The translations under genes were made by a program, and so were the position numbers. From Paraburkholderia tuberum STM678 (lineage in GTDB: Bacteria > Pseudomonadota > Gammaproteobacteria > Burkholderiales > Burkholderiaceae), in contig NZ_CADFGP010000003.1 of assembly GCF_902833905.1 (NCBI RefSeq), forward strand, positions 124,001 through 188,000: DNA of 64,000 nucleotides, written 5' to 3'. Numbering within the stretch: position 1 is the first letter of the stretch; each line of letters begins with the position of its first letter. Under the pieces are notes generated by a model. That model did not search any database. It was not told the DNA's origin and was given only the letters and a program-made list of their open reading frames with translations. Of the stretch, positions 57,458-64,000 are shown one piece after another.

Positions 57458-58924
57458 ATGCGCAAACTAATGATGTCCCTGCTGATGGCCGGCTCGCTGC
57501 TCGCGGGCGGTGTCGGCACCGCCCTCGCGGACGATGCGTCCGCTCCCGCAGCCGCCTCCGCTCCCGATACGACGGCGAGCGCGCCCGCACCGGACGCCTC
57601 CGCCGCAGCCGCTGCCCCGGCGGCCTCGGCTCCCGCCGCCGATGCATCGGCCGCCGCCGCGGCCGCGCCGGCCACCCCGACCGCGCCGTTCTCGGTCGAT
57701 TCATCGAAGATCAACTCCGGCGACACCGCGTGGATGCTGACCTCCACCGCGCTGGTGCTGTTCATGACGATCCCGGGTCTCGCGCTGTTCTACGGCGGCA
57801 TGGTCCGCAAGAAGAACGTGCTCGCGACGCTGATGCAAAGCTTCGCGATCACCTGTGTCGTGACGATCGTCTGGACCGTGGTGGGCTACAGCCTCGCGTT
57901 CACGCCGGGCAACTCGTTCATCGGCGGCTTCTCGCGCGTGTTCATGACGGGCATGAACTACATCAAGGGCGACAAGGCCACGACGCTGACCGTCAGCCAC
58001 CTCGCGCCGACGATCCCCGAGACGGTCTACTTCGTCTACCAGATGACCTTCGCGATCATCACGCCGGCGCTGATCACCGGTGCGTTCGCGGACCGCATGA
58101 AGTTCTCGGCGATGCTGGTGTTCATGACGCTGTGGTCGATCATCGTCTACTCGCCGATCGCGCACATGGTGTGGGAGCCGAGCGGCTGGCTGGCTAGCGC
58201 GGGCATCCTCGACTTCGCGGGCGGCACGGTGGTGCACATCAACGCCGGTATCGCAGGTCTGGTCTGCTGTCTGGTGCTCGGCAAGCGCGTCGGCTATGGC
58301 AAGGAAGCGATGGCGCCGCACAACCTGACGCTCACGCTGATCGGTGGCGCGATGCTGTGGGTCGGCTGGTTCGGCTTCAACGCGGGTTCGGCCGTGGCAG
58401 CGGATGGCCGTGCCGGCTTCGCGATGTTCGCGACGCAGGTGGCGACCGCCGCGGCGGCGCTCGCGTGGATGTTCGCCGAATGGGCAGCCAAGGGCAAGCC
58501 GTCGGTGCTCGGTATCGTGTCGGGCGCGGTCGCGGGTCTGGTGGCGATTACGCCGGCGTCGGGCTTCGTCGGCACGCTCGGGGCGCTCGTGATCGGTATC
58601 GTCGCGGGTGTGGTCTGCTTCTGGTCGGCCACGTGGCTCAAGCACAAGCTCGGTTACGACGATTCGCTCGACGCGTTCGGCGTGCACTGCGTGGGCGGGA
58701 TCGTCGGTGCGCTGCTGACCGGCGTGTTCGCGGTCAAGGACATCGGCGGCGCGGACGGTAACGTGATGCTGCAACTCAAGGGTGTCGCGACGACGCTGAT
58801 CTACAGCGGCGTGGTCTCGTTTGTTCTGCTCAAGGCAATCGACGCAGTGATGGGGTTGCGTGTCGCCGAGGAAGAAGAGCGCGAAGGACTGGACCTGGTG
58901 CTGCATGGCGAGGCGGTCGAATAA
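57458..58924 (+). CDS. amtB: Ammonium transporter AmtB
   Basis: A 488-residue channel. A signal peptide (MRKLMMSLLMAGSLLAGGVGTALA) is followed by an Ala/Pro/Ser-rich stretch to about residue 77 before the first membrane helix (TAWMLTSTALVLFMTIPGLA). The twin pore His lie in FAGGTVVHINAGI and DAFGVHCVGG. The C-terminal EEEEREGLDLVLHGEAVE is the GlnK-binding tail. The N-terminal extension is longer than in E. coli (about 20 residues of mature lead-in). Confidence 0.96.
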   Translation: MRKLMMSLLMAGSLLAGGVGTALADDASAPAAASAPDTTASAPAPDASAAAAAPAASAPAADASAAAAAAPATPTAPFSVDSSKINSGDTAWMLTSTALVLFMTIPGLALFYGGMVRKKNVLATLMQSFAITCVVTIVWTVVGYSLAFTPGNSFIGGFSRVFMTGMNYIKGDKATTLTVSHLAPTIPETVYFVYQMTFAIITPALITGAFADRMKFSAMLVFMTLWSIIVYSPIAHMVWEPSGWLASAGILDFAGGTVVHINAGIAGLVCCLVLGKRVGYGKEAMAPHNLTLTLIGGAMLWVGWFGFNAGSAVAADGRAGFAMFATQVATAAAALAWMFAEWAAKGKPSVLGIVSGAVAGLVAITPASGFVGTLGALVIGIVAGVVCFWSATWLKHKLGYDDSLDAFGVHCVGGIVGALLTGVFAVKDIGGADGNVMLQLKGVATTLIYSGVVSFVLLKAIDAVMGLRVAEEEEREGLDLVLHGEAVE

Positions 58925-59197
58925 CGCTTGCGCCGCGGATGGAGCGGGTACGACGGTCACCGCCCCTCCTTTGGGGTGCCGCGTACCTGCCGGCATCGCT
59001 GCCATGCGGGGCAGGGCGCCTGCGTGCCTTGGGTTGGGGCCTGGCGCTTACAGCGGCCAGGCCGCGACAGAAGTCGGAGCACCCTTCGTACTTGAGAGCA
59101 TGCGGGTGTCTGCCAGGTACGCGCCCGTACTGCCGAAGCTCGCTCGGACGAGCGAGGAGGTCGTGCCGGGTTCGAGCAACCGGATTTCCGCCAGCCG
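58925..59197. other. Gap after amtB with hairpins
   Basis: Contains a CCCCTCCTTTGGGG stem near 58962-58975 and a perfect 8-bp stem GGCCTGGC/GCCAGGCC (59038-59045 with 59056-59063) without a T run. Either may end the glnK-amtB transcript. No gene seen. Confidence 0.4.
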
Positions 59198-59488
59198 ATG
59201 AAAAAGAATAATCAGCAGCATGTTGTCGTACTGGTTGTTCTCATATCGCAAATCGCCTTTTTGGCAATGTTCGCATTCGCCGAACCTGTCGTCAGGCATA
59301 ACAGATGGCTCGCCGCAGGATTCGGATTCGACTTTTTATTCGGGCTGATTCTGTCGGTCGGCTTTGTCGGGATGTGGCGCACGCGCGCCGTCGATTCAGA
59401 TTTTCTCGGATTTCTTCTGGCCAATCCGGTTGATCTGGCGATCGTGATTGCGACCGCCGGTCAGCTTGTGGCCATTCTGCTTGTTTGA
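59198..59488 (+). CDS. Small hydrophobic membrane protein, unknown
   Basis: A 96-residue frame of lower GC with three hydrophobic stretches (VVVLVVLISQIAFLAMFAF, FGFDFLFGLILSVGFVGMW, VDLAIVIATAGQLVAILLV). The sequence reads like a real membrane protein and not like a shadow frame, but the ATG has no ribosome site and I recognise no family. It lies upstream of the porin in the same direction. Confidence 0.5.
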   Translation: MKKNNQQHVVVLVVLISQIAFLAMFAFAEPVVRHNRWLAAGFGFDFLFGLILSVGFVGMWRTRAVDSDFLGFLLANPVDLAIVIATAGQLVAILLV

Positions 59489-59624
59489 TGCGATTGGAAA
59501 GCGCATTTCGATTTAGAAGCAGCTCGGCGCGAGCTGACCATCCCAGGTGGAATGTCCCGGGATGGAACTCCAATTAAGAAAAAGCTGTTCTATTTTTCTG
59601 TAATCGAAAATGGGGCATAAAGAC

Positions 59625-60791
59625 ATGAAAAAAACCTTGCTGGCAATCGGGGTCCTCGGCGCATTTTCGGTTTCCGCGTATGCGCAAAACAGCGTGACCC
59701 TGTACGGTCTTATCGACACGGGACTCATCTATACCAACAACCAGGCCGGTCATAGCAATTGGCAAATGGCGACCAGCTCCACGCAGAATACGGTGTTTGG
59801 CCTCAAGGGTACTGAAGATCTGGGAGGTGGTGTTCGTACGATCTTCAAACTCGAGCAGGGCTTCAATCTAAACAACGGTAGCCAGGCCTTTCCGGGTGAC
59901 GCCTTCGGTTCTCAGGCCTGGGTCGGGTTGCAAAGCGAGAATCTCGGCACCGTGACGTTGGGCCGCCAGTTCGATGTGCTGAACGACCAGCTCGGACCGA
60001 TCACCGCGGGGAGCAACACGTGGGGTGGCAACCTCGCCGCACACCCGTTCGAGAACGACAACCTGGCGGCTGATTCGGTGGTCGTCAACAACTCGGTCAA
60101 GTATGTAAGCCCGACCTATGCCGGCGTGACGTTCGAAGGCATGTATTCGTTCAGCAACAAGGCGGGAGGATTCGCTGACAATCGCGCGTACGGCTTTAGC
60201 GTGGGTTATGCGCACGGCCCAGTGAATCTTGCTGGCGGATACCTGCAGTTCAATAACGCAGGCGGCGGCGTATCGGGCACGAATCCGAATGGGGCAATCG
60301 CGCAGGCCGACGGCAGCGCGAACTTCATCGCGGAGCGCCAGCGTATCTGGGGCGCCGGCGGCAATTACACGTTCGGCCCCGCAACTGTCGGATTCGTGTG
60401 GAGCCATACTCAGATCGACAACATGGCGGGCGTCATCTCGCTGGGCCTCGGCAGCTATCTGCCGCTTGGCGGTAATCTGCGATTGGACAATTACGAGGTG
60501 AACGCACACTACTCGGTGACGTCTGCGTGGAGCGTATCCGGTGCCTATACGTTCACTGACGGTGCTTACAACCAGGGGGCCACGAAGGCCTCTCCAAAAT
60601 GGAATTCGGTCATGCTGCAGACCGACTATTCGTTGAGCAAGCGTACCGACGTGTACCTGGAAGGCGTCTATCAGCATGTTCATGGCGCGCCGGCGGATTC
60701 CGTGCTCGCAGATGCGATGATCAATACCCTCTCGCCATCGTCGACGGGCACGCAGGTCGCGGTCACCGTGGGACTGCGACACCAGTTCTGA
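59625..60791 (+). CDS. Gram-negative porin (OmpC/Omp38 type)
   Basis: A 388-residue outer-membrane trimeric porin. Start MKKTLLAIGVLGAFSVSAYAQ is the signal peptide (ATG 59625 chosen over 59610). SVTLYGLIDTGLIYTNN, FGLKGTEDLGGGVRTIFKLEQGFN, WVGLQSENLGTVTLGRQFD and the closing VGLRHQF with C-terminal Phe are the Burkholderiales porin signature. Several copies usually exist per genome. Codon use is less GC-rich than the neighbours. Confidence 0.95.
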   Translation: MKKTLLAIGVLGAFSVSAYAQNSVTLYGLIDTGLIYTNNQAGHSNWQMATSSTQNTVFGLKGTEDLGGGVRTIFKLEQGFNLNNGSQAFPGDAFGSQAWVGLQSENLGTVTLGRQFDVLNDQLGPITAGSNTWGGNLAAHPFENDNLAADSVVVNNSVKYVSPTYAGVTFEGMYSFSNKAGGFADNRAYGFSVGYAHGPVNLAGGYLQFNNAGGGVSGTNPNGAIAQADGSANFIAERQRIWGAGGNYTFGPATVGFVWSHTQIDNMAGVISLGLGSYLPLGGNLRLDNYEVNAHYSVTSAWSVSGAYTFTDGAYNQGATKASPKWNSVMLQTDYSLSKRTDVYLEGVYQHVHGAPADSVLADAMINTLSPSSTGTQVAVTVGLRHQF

Positions 60792-61008
60792 TCTTCTGAT
60801 TGCACGAATCGTGCGCTGTAGCGATGCGGCTGTGGGCGTAACGTGATGCACGGACACAGCCGCGTTGCAACAGAGGTCGCCTGACTCGCAACTCGTCGCC
60901 CCGGGCCAGGAGACCTATCGCGGTCTCGGCCGGGACGGGTTATCCGTCAACGTCTCACGCAGGTCGGATCGACCGTAGGCAGCGCGCGGACTCAGCGAGT
61001 GCGGACGC

Positions 61009-62811
61009 TCAGCTATCGGGATGGCTCGCGACAAAACTCGCGAACGCATTGTACGGAAGCCCAAGCGCCGTGCCGTTGATCATCAGACCGTAGGTTGCGT
61101 CCCCGCTATCGAGCTCGTAATACATCGCCGATTGAATGTTCTTCGTCTTTCTCGCCTGATAGTAAGTGAGCAGGCGCGACGTGATGTAGTTGGCCCGGTA
61201 CGCCTCGGTCTTCTCCGGTCCTGTGTTCCATTCCGAGATCACGAAGGGGACGCCATATCGGGCCTTGCAATAGGTGGGCAAATCGAAGCCCGGGCCGGAC
61301 CCGTCGGAGCCGATATCGAAGATGTCGCCGTACACGTCGTAGTTGTGCCACGTAGTCAAGTCCCACCTGACGGTCGGATGGCCGCTCGTGCCATCGGGCT
61401 GCTTGCCATCCCACAGAGCGTCGGATGCGCCGGTGTCCGCGACGCAAAAGTTGACGCCGCATTTAGCATCCGCCTGCACCGACTTGACGCCATCGATCAT
61501 GCCGCGCATCACGCCGCGCATCAGCGGCCAGTTCGCATTGTTGAAGTCGACGACGCTCGTTCCTGCGTTGGTGGAGTCGAGAATGATCCCGTTCGCGCGC
61601 GTCAGTTCGTTGCCGCATTCATACAGGGTCACGCCGTGGGGTTGCAACGCCGTCGCGACAGTTACCGCGCAATTGAAGCCGCGTGTGTAGGCGGCCGATT
61701 CGCTCGTGAACAGGTTGCCGTTACCGTCGTAGATGCCGGCATCGATCAGCACGAAAAGGGTCAAGCCCGCTGGCTGGAATGCTTGTGCCAACGCCACGAC
61801 CGCGGCGAGTTGCGGTGCGTAGTCGGTACAGCTGAGCCGGTACGTCGAGCAGCCCAGGGCTTGCATGATCGACACGAACTGCGACGTCGAATACAAATAA
61901 TCGTAATGCCCGTTGATACCGTGAAACGAGCCGGCCGGCGCCGCGGTCGCGATGCGCGGATCGTTGCACGGCAACCATTCATCCGCATCGGCGCACACGT
62001 AGAACTGACCGCCGGTCGATTGTGCCCAGAACTTGCCGCCGTACCACAGCAGAAGCGCAGCATTCGACATCGTGCCGACGGCACTCCGATTGCGGTACAC
62101 GACACCGTTCACGACGGTCCATATCGCGCCGACCTTGTCGATCAGATACGACGCGGGCGGGATCATGGTGCCGTCGGCGGAGGTGCCGCCCAAACGTGGG
62201 TCATTGCACGACTGCCATCCCGAACCATTCCATCCGTAAAATTGGCCGCCGGTTCCCTCGTGATAGATCGTACCCCCGTACCAGAGTATCAACGAGACGT
62301 TGTAGGTGTTGCCCGCCGCGACAGCGTTCCTGTAGACAGATCCGCCGACCAGGGTCCACGACGCGTTCTGACTGTCGATAATCACCGTCGCCGGGGGGAT
62401 GGTCGTGTTCTGTGGCGAAGCGTTCGAAGCGTTGCCGGGTGACCCCGAGTTCGGGTCCGATGGAGCGCCAGAACTGTCGCCCGAGGTCGAGCCGGAGGTA
62501 CCGGTGGAGGCCGTTCCAGTCGAGGCGGTTGGCGACGAGCCGTTCGCCACCGTCATCGAGCCGCTAGTCGAAGTCGTAATACCGGAACTGGTCGTGCCCG
62601 TCGAGGTCGCGATACCGGAGGTTGCCGTGCCCGTAGAGGGTGCCGCCGTCGTGCTCGACGGGTTCGTGGAATTGCCCGTGGACGAGCCGCCGGCATCCGC
62701 AGTACCGCTATCACCGCCACTACTACCACCACCACCGCCGCCGCACGCGCTCAATACGACGCTTCCGCCGAGCGCAGTGAGACAACCAAGAAATTGACGT
62801 CGCGCAGTCAT
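61009..62811 (-). CDS. Secreted glycoside-hydrolase-like lipoprotein with two tandem repeats
   Basis: A 600-residue protein. RRQFLG at 4-9 and a lipobox LSAC (C23) suggest a Tat-type lipoprotein signal. Residues 24-140 are a Gly/Ser/Thr-rich linker. Two similar 65-residue units follow, about 143-206 and 222-288 (both with WYGG, TGGQFY and CNDPR). The C-terminal 300 residues look like a GH clan A barrel: YECGNEL (E402, acid/base candidate) and VISEWNTG (E527, nucleophile candidate). Endoglycosidase action on a polysaccharide is inference. The repeats may bind carbohydrate. Confidence 0.72.
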   Translation of the reverse strand: MTARRQFLGCLTALGGSVVLSACGGGGGGSSGGDSGTADAGGSSTGNSTNPSSTTAAPSTGTATSGIATSTGTTSSGITTSTSGSMTVANGSSPTASTGTASTGTSGSTSGDSSGAPSDPNSGSPGNASNASPQNTTIPPATVIIDSQNASWTLVGGSVYRNAVAAGNTYNVSLILWYGGTIYHEGTGGQFYGWNGSGWQSCNDPRLGGTSADGTMIPPASYLIDKVGAIWTVVNGVVYRNRSAVGTMSNAALLLWYGGKFWAQSTGGQFYVCADADEWLPCNDPRIATAAPAGSFHGINGHYDYLYSTSQFVSIMQALGCSTYRLSCTDYAPQLAAVVALAQAFQPAGLTLFVLIDAGIYDGNGNLFTSESAAYTRGFNCAVTVATALQPHGVTLYECGNELTRANGIILDSTNAGTSVVDFNNANWPLMRGVMRGMIDGVKSVQADAKCGVNFCVADTGASDALWDGKQPDGTSGHPTVRWDLTTWHNYDVYGDIFDIGSDGSGPGFDLPTYCKARYGVPFVISEWNTGPEKTEAYRANYITSRLLTYYQARKTKNIQSAMYYELDSGDATYGLMINGTALGLPYNAFASFVASHPDS

Positions 62812-63137
62812 GACAATAGCGCGAGCTGCCGCGAGGCGGCCCGCAAGGAATCCGGAGAGAAGTTGGGGAGTCCTTCGGGTCGCGAGTGCGTCGCGTGAGC
62901 CGTTCAGGACATTCGATGCGCGGTCGTGGGTGGTCTCGCGTTGCGACCGATCACTGAGTCCGGCAAGTCATGCCTGTCTGTCGGCACAAACTGCGCATGG
63001 GAGCAGGGTTGTGCCGAAATAAAATCTTTTCGCTCGCGATAGACGAACCGCGAAAAGATTTCACTCTGCGGGTGGGGGCGTGGGAATCGGACGCTGTCTG
63101 CACAGCGGCAGACTCAGACGGGCGATCGCAATGCCGC
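62812..63137. other. Intergenic region with a 12-bp inverted repeat
   Basis: The 326-base gap holds AAATCTTTTCGC and GCGAAAAGATTT (63022-63033 and 63050-63061), perfectly inverted, with 16 bases between. Read on the minus strand the stem is followed by TATTT. No credible gene; other frames are shadows. Confidence 0.55.
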
Positions 63138-64000
63138 TTATGTGCGATGCGGCCCGACGATGCCCAGCCGCGCGATGCGCCGGTACAGCGTCGCGCGCGA
63201 TATGCCTAATGCCAGCGCGGCGGCGTTAGGCCGCCACTGGCAACGCGTGAGTGCCGCGACGATCCGTGCCCGCTCGTCGTCGGCGCTGGCCGGCGACGTT
63301 GAGTTCGCCGCGAGCGCCGGCGTGACGGCGGGCGCGAGTTGCGCCGCGAAGTCCGGCGACACGTGCCGCAACTCGACGCGAGCCGAATCGCAGACCGCGC
63401 ACGCATAGCGCAGCACGTTGCGCAGTTGCCGGATGTTGCCGGGCCACGAAAAAGCGGCAAGACGCCCGGCGAATTGCGGATCGAGCATCAGCACATGCGT
63501 GGCCGCCTGGGCTTCCTCGTTGAACACCGTATCGATCACTTCGCGGATATCGGTGCGCTCGCGCAGCGGCGGTATCCGCAGCGTTGCGCCGCTCAGGCGA
63601 TAGTAGAGATCTTCGCGGAACGATCCAGCTTCGACCATCTGCATCGGATCGCGGTGCGTCGCGCAGATCACGTCGATATCGACGCGCACCGGCGTATCGC
63701 CGCCAAGCGGCACCACTTCGCCCTCGGCGAGTACACGCAGCAGGCGTGTTTGCAGGCCGAGCGGCATGTCGCCGATTTCGTCGAGAAACAGCGTGCCGCC
63801 ATGCGCGAGGGCGATCTTGCCGCGCGCGCCGCGATTGCGCGCGCCGGTGAACGCGCCAGGCGCATAACCGAACAGCTCGCTCTCGATCAGCGGCTCCGGA
63901 ATCGCGCCGCAATTCACGGCGACGAACGGCCGCGTGCGCCGCGAACCCGAGTCGTGCACCGCGCGTGCGAACACCTCCTTGCCGACACCGGTTTCGCCGA
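63138..64000 (-). CDS. Sigma-54-dependent activator (AcoR-like), partial at window edge
   Basis: The C-terminal 287 codons of an NtrC/AcoR-type regulator; its 5' part lies beyond the window. At the right edge the Walker [10 protein letters not shown] is readable, then [24 protein letters not shown] with the sigma-54 contact loop, [21 protein letters not shown] (Walker B), [30 protein letters not shown], and a Fis-type helix-turn-helix ([22 protein letters not shown]). The sensory domain is unseen, so the signal is unknown; AcoR type (acetoin or aromatics) is a resemblance. The leftward gene downstream is the glycoside-hydrolase-like lipoprotein. Confidence 0.9.
   Translation of the reverse strand, partial: GETGVGKEVFARAVHDSGSRRTRPFVAVNCGAIPEPLIESELFGYAPGAFTGARNRGARGKIALAHGGTLFLDEIGDMPLGLQTRLLRVLAEGEVVPLGGDTPVRVDIDVICATHRDPMQMVEAGSFREDLYYRLSGATLRIPPLRERTDIREVIDTVFNEEAQAATHVLMLDPQFAGRLAAFSWPGNIRQLRNVLRYACAVCDSARVELRHVSPDFAAQLAPAVTPALAANSTSPASADDERARIVAALTRCQWRPNAAALALGISRATLYRRIARLGIVGPHRT

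Noticed and set aside
58925..59197. tRNA or small RNA gene after amtB
   Set aside because: The two hairpins do not form a cloverleaf, and no promoter or T-rich end is visible.

Overview
The window reads as an ordinary chromosomal stretch of a high-GC beta-proteobacterium, most likely Paraburkholderia or Burkholderia. Supporting signs are the two-gene methionine synthase, the PhaM granule protein, the DUF1840/DUF2917/DUF3567 families, the dacA-dat-ybeD...lipB-lipA neighbourhood, AceK beside beta-oxidation genes, and an OmpC-type Burkholderia porin. I see no tRNA, rRNA, CRISPR, insertion sequence, prophage or replication origin. About 65 protein genes are supported.

Layout. 1-2.5 kb: an exported alpha/beta hydrolase and a YchJ-type protein. 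2.5-8 kb: a leftward cluster of aceK, thiolase, SDR and acyl-CoA dehydrogenase, headed by a LiuR-like MerR regulator with an operator-like site and a divergent metallo-hydrolase. 9.2-10.5 kb: a lower-GC islet with a LysM lytic-transglycosylase-like gene that carries an in-frame TAA, overlapping an LprI-like lysozyme-inhibitor gene; this is the best candidate for an unusual system here. 10.6-18.7 kb: peptide-binding protein, BtuF-like protein, SDR, dsbA, SPOR protein, argS, DUF1840 and a small secreted protein. 18.9-22.8 kb: split metH. 23-27.8 kb: DUF3567, a hydrolase, a DUF3108 protein, and an IclR regulator divergent from a fumarylacetoacetase-fold gene.

27.9-30.4 kb: a truncated branched-chain amino-acid binding-protein remnant, an enoyl-CoA hydratase and phaM. 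30.9-34.7 kb: a ferritin-like di-iron protein, rfaE2, and the leftward birA-coaX pair. 34.8-40.8 kb: a Mla-type lipid transport operon (permease with a STAS-like N-terminus, ATPase, MlaD, PqiC-like lipoprotein) followed by VanZ, a thioredoxin-like ferredoxin and a hydrolase. 41.1-46.9 kb: dacA-dat-ybeD, a LysR/DUF2917 pair, then lipB-lipA. 47-52.9 kb: ugpQ and the C4-dicarboxylate system dctA-dctB-dctD, with a sigma-54 promoter, an upstream palindrome and a nine-codon upstream ORF.

52.9-58.9 kb: a TlpA-like thioredoxin, a lipoprotein, comM, ubiK, and the glnK-amtB nitrogen operon behind a second sigma-54 promoter with an NtrC-like site. 59-64 kb: a more accessory end with a small membrane ORF, a porin, a Tat/lipoprotein-signal glycoside-hydrolase-like protein with two tandem repeats, and the 3' part of a sigma-54 activator that runs off the window.

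Functionally the window mixes core metabolism (one-carbon, lipoate, CoA, biotin and heptose), envelope maintenance, and nitrogen and dicarboxylate uptake controlled by sigma-54. All functional calls come from reading protein motifs; no database search was run.
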